In this document: one piece after another, positions 1-5,422 of the stretch
Layout: every line of letters begins with the position of its first letter
Numbering within the stretch: position 1 is the first letter of the stretch
Origin: an uncultured Candidatus Poseidoniales archaeon
Lineage (GTDB): Archaea > Thermoplasmatota > Poseidoniia > Poseidoniales > Thalassarchaeaceae
NCBI GenBank assembly: GCA_950068635.1
Contig: CATMIM010000104.1
Span: 1 to 5,422 of the forward strand
Reading direction: 5' to 3'
Length of the DNA stretch: 5,422 nt
Made by a program: the position numbers and the translations under genes
The notes under the pieces: generated by a model
Told to the model about the DNA's origin: nothing
What the model saw: the letters and a program-made list of their open reading frames with translations, nothing else
Database searches by the model: none

Positions 1-46
1 TCATGCCAAGCAGCCTCGATTCCATGTAGTACAGCAACTGCGCGGG
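1..46. other. unassigned left edge, downstream of the PRC-barrel gene
   Basis: This short stretch follows the stop codon of the minus-strand PRC-barrel gene and reaches the window edge. It has no T-rich tract on the minus strand of the kind that ends archaeal transcripts. A minus-strand ATG at 25-23 opens a frame (MESRLLGM) that continues off the window and could start a further operon gene, but no Shine-Dalgarno-like sequence precedes it. A plus-strand frame ending in TAG at 27-29 could equally be the end of a convergent gene. Too little is visible to choose. Confidence 0.2.
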
Positions 47-289
47 TCACCGCTTGAGTATCACCTGAGCGGCAACCTGCTCGACCTCATCGACCGGCAG
101 CAGCAGCAGCCCACCCTCGAACGGCCAGGGCAACTTGTCCGGGTCAAGGTCACCCTCAAGGTCGACCAGCAAGGTGAGCACATCGCCCGAGAGCAACTCG
201 ATCACCAGATCCGCCACATCCCCCAGTCGGTCACCGCGAGCGTCGTGCACGGCCATCCCGACCAGTTCCCTGCCGAACGTGGCTGTCAT
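47..289 (-). CDS. small PRC-barrel domain protein
   Basis: This 80-residue protein is a single PRC-barrel domain and probably cytosolic, with no signal peptide or membrane segment. The visible signature is an N-terminal GRELVGMAVHDARGDRLGDV stretch (residues 6-25), where a beta strand leads into the typical G-x-x-[LI]-G-x-[VI] turn. A central strand (roughly 35-45, VLTLLVDLEGD) follows, then a C-terminal LLLLPVDEVEQVAAQVILK strand pair (about 61-79). The length matches the one-domain archaeal family. Known of the family: PRC barrels are small beta-barrels found in RimM, in photosynthetic reaction centre H subunits and in archaeal stand-alone proteins. Some haloarchaeal members (CdpB proteins) work in cell division with SepF and FtsZ. 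The start ATG at 289-287 is preceded by GAGGGTG five bases upstream. The gene lies 54 bp behind cdc48 on the same strand, so co-transcription is likely. No catalytic residues are expected, and its partner is unknown. The fold call is fairly secure; a division role is inference only. Confidence 0.8.
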   Translation of the reverse strand: MTATFGRELVGMAVHDARGDRLGDVADLVIELLSGDVLTLLVDLEGDLDPDKLPWPFEGGLLLLPVDEVEQVAAQVILKR

Positions 290-294
290 GGAAG

Positions 295-301
295 CACCCT
301 C
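295..301 (-). promoter_or_regulatory. Shine-Dalgarno-like site of the PRC-barrel gene
   Basis: On the minus strand GAGGGTG lies five bases before the ATG at 289-287 and is close to the GAGGTGA complement of the archaeal 16S rRNA tail. It supports that start codon and suggests the gene is translated from an internal position in a longer mRNA. This fits co-transcription with cdc48. Confidence 0.5.
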
Positions 302-325
302 TGTGCGCTGAAGCCCATGAACCCA

Positions 326-345
326 GCGTCGTGACGGACGCCGTC
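326..345 (-). other. small inverted repeats just after the cdc48 stop
   Basis: GCGTC (326-330) pairs with GACGC (337-341) around a six-base loop. The alternative GACGG (333-337) pairs with CCGTC (341-345) around a three-base loop. The two hairpins are mutually exclusive and lie at the cdc48 stop codon, ahead of the PRC-barrel gene. No T tract follows on the minus strand, so this does not look like an archaeal terminator. It may mark an mRNA processing or pausing site, or be chance in GC-rich DNA. Confidence 0.2.
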
Positions 346-2572
346 AGACCGACTCGATTCCAGAGAGAGAATCCCTCTGACGCTTGACGCTCTCCAGACC
401 GCTGGTGAGCGACGCCTCCATCTTGCTGTAGTACTCGAGCATTTCCGGGGTCACGGTCGGCCTGACGCGGCCGATGGCTTCTGAGAAGTGTGCCTTGGTG
501 ATGGTCTTCTTGTTGGCGCGCATGGTGGTCAGCGCCGCCTCACGGCACACCGCCTCGATGTCAGCGCCGGTGAACCCATCCATGCGCTTGGCGAAGTCCT
601 TGACCTCGAACTTCCCCAGCGGCATATCGCGAGTGTGAATCATCAGGATCTGCCTGCGACTCTTCTCGTCGGGCGGTGGAATGTGCAACACACGCTCGAA
701 GCGGCCGGAGCGCAGCAGCGCCCGGTCGATCATCTCCGGCCTGTTGGTGGCTGCGATGACGATGACGTTCTCCAGCCCCTCAACGCCGTCGAGGCTTGTG
801 AGCAGCTGGTCGACCATGCGGTTGGTCACCTCTGCACCTCCTCCGTCAGGGTGAGCGTGGCGATGACCTGCGATGCTCTCGAACTCATCGAGGAAGATGA
901 TGCTCGGACTCGCCTGCTTCGCCTTCTTGAACACCTCGCGGATGGCCTTCTCCGACTCGCCGACCCACTTGGAGATCAACTCCGGCCCCTTGACGGTGAT
1001 GAAATTCGCTTTCGCCTCGTGGGCGATCGCCCTGGCGATCAGCGTCTTGCCGGTTCCGGGAGCGCCGAACAGCAGGATTCCCCTGGGCGCGGTGATGCCG
1101 AAGTGCTCGAACAACTCCGGCTTGGTCAGCGGCCACTCGATGCTCTCCTTGAGCCGCTCCTTGACCTCTTCCAAGCCACCGACGTCCTCCCAGCCCTTCT
1201 CAGGCACCTCAACGTATATCTCGCGCAGCGCCGAGGGTTCTATCTCGCGCATGGCCATCCTGAAGTCGTCCATGGTGACCTCCATCTTCTCCAGCACTTC
1301 AGGCGAGACCTCTTCAGCCTCGAGGTCAATCTCCGGCAGGTAGCGCCTGAGCGCCTTCATGGCACTCTCTCGCACCAACGCGGAGATGTCAGCGCCGACG
1401 AACCCGTAACTGTTCTCGAGCGCCCAATCCATGTCGAAGTCGTCGGTGATCGGCATGCCGCGCGTGTGGATGCCGATGATCTCCCGTCGACCCTCCTTGT
1501 CCGGGACGCCGATCTCGATCTCCCGGTCGAAGCGTCCCGGTCGTCGCAGCGCCTGGTCGATGGCGTCTCGCCGGTTGGTGGCTCCGATGACGACGACGTT
1601 GTCGCGTCCCTGCATGCCGTCCATCAGCGTGAGCAGTTGGGCGACGACTCGGCGCTCGACCTCGCCCGTGACATCCTCTCGCTTGGGAGCGATGCTGTCG
1701 AGTTCATCGATGAAGATGATCGCCGGCGCATGCTCGGCCGCCTCTTCGAAGATGTCGCGCAGTTGCTTCTCGGATTCACCGTAGTACTTGCTGATGATCT
1801 CCGGACCGTTGATCGAAGTGAAGTGGGCGTTGGTCTCGTTGGCGACCGCCTTGGCGATCATCGTCTTGCCCGTCCCCGGTGGCCCGTGCAGCAGCACGCC
1901 CTTCGGCGGGTCGATTCCAAGGGTGCGGAACAAGATGGGGTGCTTCAGCGGCAGTTCGATCATCTCGCGGACCTTCTGCAGCTCGTTCCCGATGCCACCG
2001 ATGTCCTCGTAGGTGATGGATTGGATCGCGCCGCCTTCCTCTTCGTCGACCGCCTCGTCCTTGATGACGATATCAGTCTCAGGCAGCACCTGCACGATTC
2101 CCTTGGGGGTGGTCGTCTGGATGGCGAACGGAAGCGCCTCGGCGAACAGCGTCATTCCGGGAATGAAGATACGATCACCCGCCACCACTGGCCGCTTGTT
2201 CAGGCCTCGCCTGGCGAATCCCTCGATACCGGGGCCGAACCTCACCTTCTGCTTGCTCGCCATCACCGGGGAGAGAACGAGTCGTGTACACGGCTTCGCC
2301 TCCACCTTGCGGATGGCGACGTTATTTCCGAGACCCGCTCCGGCGTTCTTGCGGATGATGCCGTCGATCCGGATTACACCGAGATTGGCGTCCTCGGGCC
2401 GACAACGCCACACGATCGCGGCGGTCCTGTCGTCACCCTTGATCTCGATGACGTCGCCCGGCTTGAGGTTCAGGTCGTTGTCGAACGGCACGCGTGCGCG
2501 ACCGTGTCCGACATCGCTTGGAATCGCCTTCGCCACCTTCAGCGTCAGCTTCTTCTTGCCACCATCAGCCAT
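344..2572 (-). CDS. cdc48: Cdc48/VAT-type double AAA+ ATPase (protein unfoldase)
   Basis: This is a complete 742-residue Cdc48/p97/VAT homologue: a cytosolic homohexamer that threads and unfolds proteins, known in archaea to work with the 20S proteasome. In order: an N-domain (about 5-185; double-psi barrel then four-stranded barrel), an acidic linker ([10 protein letters not shown], 172-181), D1 (about 188-450) and D2 (about 460-715). D1 has Walker A GPPGTGKT (230-237), Walker B IIFIDE (285-290), sensor Asn333 and arginine fingers Arg344 and Arg347. D2 has Walker A GAPGTGKT (503-510), Walker B IIFLDE (558-563), sensor Asn610 and fingers Arg621 and Arg624. Pore loops are KYYGES in D1 and KWVGES in D2, the archaeal pattern, so both rings should hydrolyse ATP and grip substrate. 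Oddities: a His-rich D2 pore loop 2 (GHRHAH, 569-574), Arg335 and Gln340 where proline is usual in D1, and a tail ending ESV with no HbYX proteasome-docking motif. The ATG at 2572-2570 gives a normal N-terminus. No good Shine-Dalgarno is seen. Confidence 0.97.
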   Translation of the reverse strand: MADGGKKKLTLKVAKAIPSDVGHGRARVPFDNDLNLKPGDVIEIKGDDRTAAIVWRCRPEDANLGVIRIDGIIRKNAGAGLGNNVAIRKVEAKPCTRLVLSPVMASKQKVRFGPGIEGFARRGLNKRPVVAGDRIFIPGMTLFAEALPFAIQTTTPKGIVQVLPETDIVIKDEAVDEEEGGAIQSITYEDIGGIGNELQKVREMIELPLKHPILFRTLGIDPPKGVLLHGPPGTGKTMIAKAVANETNAHFTSINGPEIISKYYGESEKQLRDIFEEAAEHAPAIIFIDELDSIAPKREDVTGEVERRVVAQLLTLMDGMQGRDNVVVIGATNRRDAIDQALRRPGRFDREIEIGVPDKEGRREIIGIHTRGMPITDDFDMDWALENSYGFVGADISALVRESAMKALRRYLPEIDLEAEEVSPEVLEKMEVTMDDFRMAMREIEPSALREIYVEVPEKGWEDVGGLEEVKERLKESIEWPLTKPELFEHFGITAPRGILLFGAPGTGKTLIARAIAHEAKANFITVKGPELISKWVGESEKAIREVFKKAKQASPSIIFLDEFESIAGHRHAHPDGGGAEVTNRMVDQLLTSLDGVEGLENVIVIAATNRPEMIDRALLRSGRFERVLHIPPPDEKSRRQILMIHTRDMPLGKFEVKDFAKRMDGFTGADIEAVCREAALTTMRANKKTITKAHFSEAIGRVRPTVTPEMLEYYSKMEASLTSGLESVKRQRDSLSGIESV

Positions 2573-2610
2573 GTCAGGACGCCCCGTTGCATAATCCCGA
2601 ATTCACGGAC

Positions 2611-2622
2611 TCACTAAAAACC
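2611..2622 (-). promoter_or_regulatory. possible TATA element for cdc48
   Basis: Read on the minus strand this is GGTTTTTAGTGA, the most T/A-rich stretch close to the cdc48 start, with a purine pair upstream that could serve as part of a BRE. A start of transcription about 25 bases downstream would fall near 2592 and leave a leader of about 20 bases before the ATG. Archaeal TATA boxes are loosely defined, so this is only the best candidate by position and composition. Confidence 0.35.
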
Positions 2623-2663
2623 ATGCAAACCGAAATCTGCCGCTGACCCCTTATTACCTGAAC

Positions 2664-2673
2664 GGAATATTCC
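2664..2673. promoter_or_regulatory. perfect palindrome GGAATATTCC in the divergent intergenic region
   Basis: A ten-base perfect palindrome lies between cdc48 and the aldehyde dehydrogenase gene, 61 bases before the dehydrogenase ATG. It could act as a TATA element for the rightward gene: CGGAATATT resembles a purine-rich BRE followed by an A/T core, giving transcription starts near 2693. It could also be an operator half-site for a dimeric regulator, or both. No second copy is present in the window, so the regulatory reading rests on position and symmetry alone. Confidence 0.35.
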
Positions 2674-2734
2674 CCCTGAAATCCGTCCTGGGACCTCGCG
2701 TAGGATTGATGAGCGCGAGCGGGTCCGACAAGCC

Positions 2735-4363
2735 ATGGCGCATGTTCTGAAGAGCGGACTGGAGTTCCTCGAGCGGGACAATCCGAACGGCCTGCCGTGC
2801 GTGCGCGGCTACAACATCGTGGGCGGACAACTCACACTCGCCTCCGACGGTGGCACCTTCGAGTCCACCAACCCAGCCCGGCTGTCAGACTGTCTCGGCG
2901 TCTTCCCCCACTCCACCCGCGACGACGTCCACGCCGCCCTCGACGCCGCCGCCGCCGCCTTCCCTGGCTGGGCCGCCACGCCCGCCCCCACACGCGGGCA
3001 GGTGATCGGCAACATGGGCAGGCTGCTGATGGAGCACAAGGATGCCATCGTGGCGCTTGAAACCCGAGAGATCGGCAAGACCCTCAAGGAATCGGGCGGC
3101 TCGGTGCAGGAGGCGATCGACACCTGCCTGTTCTTCCAGTCCGAGGGTCGCCGGCTCTACGGACAGACCGTCAATTCGGAACTGCCGAACAAGGAGCTGT
3201 CCACGTATCGCCGCCCGCTCGGAGTGTGCGGCATCATCAACGCCTGCAACTTCCCGGCGGCGGTCCCCTTCTGGAAGATGATCCCCGCCATCATGTGCGG
3301 CAACACCTGCGTGTGGAAATCGCCGCAGGACGCTCCACTGCTCTCATTCGCGCTGGCGCGCATCATGCACCAGGCAGGCCTGCCCGACGGTGTCGTGAAT
3401 GTGGTGCACGGCAAGGGGAGCACGACAGGACAGCTGCTCGTGGACGCCGTGGACGAGGGCAAGGTGAACAAGATCAGTTTCACCGGCTCGACGGCGGTGG
3501 GCAAGATGATCGGCGAGGTGTGCGGAAGGAACCTCGTCTCCTGCTCGCTCGAACTCGGCGGCAAGAACCCACTCGTGGTGATGCCGAGCGCGGACATCGA
3601 CAACGCGCTCGCGGGCGCGTACTGGTCCGGATTCGGCACGGCGGGCCAGCGCTGCACGAGCCTTGGCAACCTCATCGTCCACCAGGACATCTACGACGAT
3701 TTCCTCGAGAAATACATGCAGATGGTGAGATCCACGAGCATCGGCGACTCGATGCGCCACGACGACGTGCTCTACGGACCGATGCTCTCCGAGAAGTACG
3801 CCACCGACTTCCTCGCCGATGTGAGCGGGTTGGAGGCACAGGGGGCGACTGAACTGGCCGGGGGAGGACGGATCACTGCGGACAACAAGCCGGCGAACTT
3901 CCAGGGCGACCCCGAGGAGGGGGTCTACCTCTGGCCGCACGTCTATGCCGGCGTCACAGAGAAGATGGACTGCTTCCACGACGAGATCTTCGGTCCTGCC
4001 GTCACCATCGTCAAGGCCAACGACTTCGACCACGCGCTGCACCTCGCCAACGCCTCTCCCTACGGGCTCTCGAGCGCCATCTACACCAATGACAGGATGG
4101 AGGCCTACCGCTTCAAGACCGAGATGAAGGCGGGCATGACGAGCATCAACAACTCGACCACCGGGGCGGAGGCGCACCTGCCGTTCGGCGGCGTGAAGAA
4201 CTCCGGCAACGGCACCCGTGAGTCGGGGATCTGGGTCATCGAGGCCTACTCCTACTGGCACGCCATCAACGATGAGCTCAGCGGCAAGTTGCAACTGGCG
4301 CAGATTGATGTCGAAGAGGTCGAGATCGAAGAGGCCGAGGTCGACTGGACCTCACTTGCATGA
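2735..4363 (+). CDS. NAD(P)+-dependent aldehyde dehydrogenase, semialdehyde dehydrogenase-like
   Basis: This 542-residue cytosolic enzyme of the aldehyde dehydrogenase superfamily oxidises an aldehyde to the acid with NAD+ or NADP+. All key residues are present: nucleophile Cys307 in GQRCTS, general base Glu273 in LELGGKNP, oxyanion Asn172 in NACNFP, cofactor-binding Lys195 in WKSP, the Rossmann loop FTGSTAVG (249-256), and Glu417 in DEIFGP. The C-terminal AEAHLPFGGVKNSGNG (478-493), followed by SGKLQLAQID (516-525), resembles alpha-ketoglutaric semialdehyde dehydrogenases and related ALDH7-like enzymes of sugar-acid or amino-acid breakdown. That is recalled family resemblance, and the substrate is unproven. 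Beyond the usual end there is an acidic tail (VEEVEIEEAEVDW, 526-538). The ATG at 2735 is the only plausible start: the upstream in-frame codons contain no ATG, GTG or TTG back to at least 2642, and no strong Shine-Dalgarno is seen. It is transcribed divergently from cdc48, and no pathway partner is visible. Confidence 0.95.
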   Translation: MAHVLKSGLEFLERDNPNGLPCVRGYNIVGGQLTLASDGGTFESTNPARLSDCLGVFPHSTRDDVHAALDAAAAAFPGWAATPAPTRGQVIGNMGRLLMEHKDAIVALETREIGKTLKESGGSVQEAIDTCLFFQSEGRRLYGQTVNSELPNKELSTYRRPLGVCGIINACNFPAAVPFWKMIPAIMCGNTCVWKSPQDAPLLSFALARIMHQAGLPDGVVNVVHGKGSTTGQLLVDAVDEGKVNKISFTGSTAVGKMIGEVCGRNLVSCSLELGGKNPLVVMPSADIDNALAGAYWSGFGTAGQRCTSLGNLIVHQDIYDDFLEKYMQMVRSTSIGDSMRHDDVLYGPMLSEKYATDFLADVSGLEAQGATELAGGGRITADNKPANFQGDPEEGVYLWPHVYAGVTEKMDCFHDEIFGPAVTIVKANDFDHALHLANASPYGLSSAIYTNDRMEAYRFKTEMKAGMTSINNSTTGAEAHLPFGGVKNSGNGTRESGIWVIEAYSYWHAINDELSGKLQLAQIDVEEVEIEEAEVDWTSLA

Positions 4364-4420
4364 AAGTGCAGAGACCATCCTCGTCGTCAGGATGATTCTC
4401 AATGAGAGTTAGGATACTCT
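4353..4420 (+). other. cluster of short inverted repeats after the aldehyde dehydrogenase stop
   Basis: Four small stem-loops follow each other or overlap here: CACTT/AAGTG (4353-4357 with 4364-4368, spanning the stop codon), CATCCT/AGGATG (4376-4381 with 4389-4394, seven-base loop), TCTC/GAGA (4397-4400 with 4404-4407) and AGAGT/ACTCT (4405-4409 with 4416-4420). No poly-T run follows any of them, so they do not form a standard archaeal terminator. They may protect or define the 3' end of the dehydrogenase mRNA. Each stem is short enough to arise by chance. Confidence 0.25.
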
Positions 4421-4452
4421 TGATGGGGCAGCCCGCGGACCCCCATATGTCA

Positions 4453-4461
4453 TTCATATAC
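4453..4461 (+). promoter_or_regulatory. TATA element of the beta-helix gene
   Basis: The ATATA core at 4456-4460 lies in a locally A/T-rich patch of otherwise GC-rich DNA. Its centre is about 25 bases before the ATG at 4483, the distance between an archaeal TATA box and the transcription start. The mRNA would therefore begin at or next to the start codon and be leaderless. This agrees with the lack of a usable Shine-Dalgarno sequence and with the signal peptide beginning at that ATG. Confidence 0.5.
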
Positions 4462-4482
4462 CTCTCAGAACCATTGATGGGT

Positions 4483-5422
4483 ATGGAAGCATTTGGAAAA
4501 AAGACACGCAGGGCTGCACTGGCCTGCTTGTTGATGATAATTGTACCGATGGCAGGACTTGTTGGAACCGTCACAGCTTCGACGACGCCAACCCACGTCA
4601 TCTCAGACCAGACCTGGACCGCGGCAGGAAATCCGTATCTCATCGATGACATGCTGGTCATCATGCCTGACACGACCCTGACGATCGAGGAAGGCGTCGT
4701 CATCGAATTCTCCCCGAGCGGGTCGCTCGATGTTCGTGGCGACCTGAACGTGTTCGGCACCGTAGCCGACCCAGTGGTGTTCACCATCGACAGCGCGAAT
4801 GCCACCTCCTCTCAGCGGTGGGGCGGCATCCAGCTCCAGACCGACGACTTCGATGTCGATCTCGTGATGCGCAATGCGGTTGTCTCTCGCGCTATCACAG
4901 GAGTGCGCATCGCGTGCTGTCATCAAGGCTCCATCCTGATCGAGGACTCGACTTTCCTCGAGAATGGGGTTGCTATCAGCGGGTATGCTGGATATGATGC
5001 CATCATCAACAATGTCACCTTCATGTACAACACGGTGGGTGTTGACTCTGCAGACAAGGACATCACTCACTCGACCTTCATGCATAACATGTGGGGCATC
5101 GTATCTGCAGAGCGCATCGATGTCAGCTACAGCCTGTTCGAAGACAACGACGTCGCCGCCTATGGTGGTCGAGGTCTGCTGCACTGCAACGTCATTCAGG
5201 ACAACCGAATCGGTGTGCAGGCGTTCTACGAGGGATGGGCCCTTGAGGACAACCTGATCCAGGACAACTACGAGGTCGGTGTGATCAACGGTCCGATTGG
5301 CAGTGTTCCTCACGCGTGGGGTAACAGCTTCCTGAACAATGGAATGGGTGCCAACACCGTCGCTGACATCAGCGTCCATCACACCAACAACATCAACATC
5401 GACTTCGAGCAGAACTGGTGGG
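4483..5422 (+). CDS. secreted right-handed parallel beta-helix protein (3' end outside window)
   Basis: The first 313 residues of an exported protein are visible; the frame stays open to the window edge. The N-terminus is a clear Sec signal peptide: charged KKTRR (6-10), hydrophobic core (about 11-29), and likely cleavage after TVTA or TAS (about 29-33). Next comes the capping region common in surface beta-helix proteins (IMPDTTLTIEEGVVIEF, 60-76; LDVRGDLNVFGT, 82-93; WGGIQLQ, 113-119). At least seven coils of 19-24 residues follow, of the form S/N-x-F/I-x-x-N-x-x-G-V/I. Asparagines 161, 183, 202, 222, 241, 262 and 286 form an Asn ladder. The last visible residues, QNWW, followed by a G base, recall the NWWG turn of this fold. 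Two N-glycosylation sequons occur (Asn106, Asn177). The fold is shared by carbohydrate-acting enzymes (polysaccharide lyases, NosD/CASH domains) and by adhesin-like surface proteins; no catalytic site is recognisable. In-frame ATGs at 4402, 4423, 4447 and 4477 exist, but 4483 best fits the TATA spacing and signal peptide. Confidence 0.87.
   Translation, partial: MEAFGKKTRRAALACLLMIIVPMAGLVGTVTASTTPTHVISDQTWTAAGNPYLIDDMLVIMPDTTLTIEEGVVIEFSPSGSLDVRGDLNVFGTVADPVVFTIDSANATSSQRWGGIQLQTDDFDVDLVMRNAVVSRAITGVRIACCHQGSILIEDSTFLENGVAISGYAGYDAIINNVTFMYNTVGVDSADKDITHSTFMHNMWGIVSAERIDVSYSLFEDNDVAAYGGRGLLHCNVIQDNRIGVQAFYEGWALEDNLIQDNYEVGVINGPIGSVPHAWGNSFLNNGMGANTVADISVHHTNNINIDFEQNWW

Noticed and set aside
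1..25. Possible start of a further minus-strand operon gene (ATG at 25-23, MESRLLGM).
   Set aside because: Only eight codons are visible, with no Shine-Dalgarno-like site, and other readings of the same bases are equally possible.
873..2594. Several plus-strand frames of 74 to 193 codons inside cdc48.
   Set aside because: They are Ser/Pro/Arg-rich shadows of cdc48 in other frames, without family features.
488..2617. A 709-codon open frame on the plus strand, antisense to cdc48.
   Set aside because: It lies almost wholly opposite a highly conserved AAA+ gene, and GC-rich codon bias removes stops from that antisense frame. The translation is rich in Arg, Asp, His and Leu with no recognisable domain.
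2941..2963. GCC-rich run in the dehydrogenase gene that looks like a simple repeat.
   Set aside because: It encodes an alanine-rich helix (AALDAAAAAFPGW) usual at this place in aldehyde dehydrogenases.
3344..4294. A 316-codon open frame on the minus strand, antisense to the aldehyde dehydrogenase gene.
   Set aside because: It mirrors the codon pattern of the dehydrogenase, whose catalytic motifs are all intact. The antisense product is a low-complexity Val/Asp/His/Arg sequence.
4444..4449. CATATG palindrome upstream of the beta-helix gene.
   Set aside because: A six-base palindrome is expected by chance; the nearby ATATA with correct spacing explains the region better.
4603..5382. A 259-codon open frame on the minus strand, antisense to the beta-helix gene.
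   Set aside because: The plus strand encodes a signal peptide and regular beta-helix coils over the same bases. The antisense product has no domain or plausible start signal.

Overview
This window looks like chromosomal DNA of a GC-rich archaeon, most likely a euryarchaeon. The case rests on four things: a full-length Cdc48/VAT-type double AAA+ ATPase with the archaeal aromatic D1 pore loop (KYYGES), a stand-alone 80-residue PRC-barrel protein of the kind common in Euryarchaeota, TATA-like elements in place of bacterial -35/-10 boxes, and a probable leaderless start on the secreted-protein gene. A Thermoplasmata or marine Poseidoniales-type lineage would fit the mix of GC-rich housekeeping genes and large secreted beta-helix proteins, but nothing here settles the lineage.

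Layout. On the minus strand, transcribed leftward, lie cdc48 (2572 to 344) and, 54 bp downstream, a PRC-barrel gene (289 to 47) with its own Shine-Dalgarno-like sequence; the two probably form one transcription unit. A 162-bp divergent intergenic region (2573-2734) separates them from a rightward gene for a 542-residue aldehyde dehydrogenase (2735-4363). It holds a TATA-like element facing cdc48 and a perfect 10-bp palindrome on the dehydrogenase side. After 119 bp containing several short inverted repeats and an ATATA element, a secreted right-handed beta-helix protein starts (best start 4483) and runs off the right edge. The first 46 bases cannot be assigned.

How the genes relate. The window holds protein quality control (Cdc48), a small PRC-barrel adaptor-like protein, one NAD(P)-dependent aldehyde oxidation enzyme and one exported, probably surface-associated protein. 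The cdc48-PRC pair is the only likely operon. The dehydrogenase and the beta-helix gene appear to be independent neighbours.

I found no CRISPR array, tRNA, rRNA, insertion sequence, phage gene or convincing new system. The points most worth checking are the histidine-rich pore loop 2 in the Cdc48 D2 ring, the cdc48-PRC coupling, the acidic tail on the dehydrogenase, and the start and full architecture of the truncated beta-helix protein.
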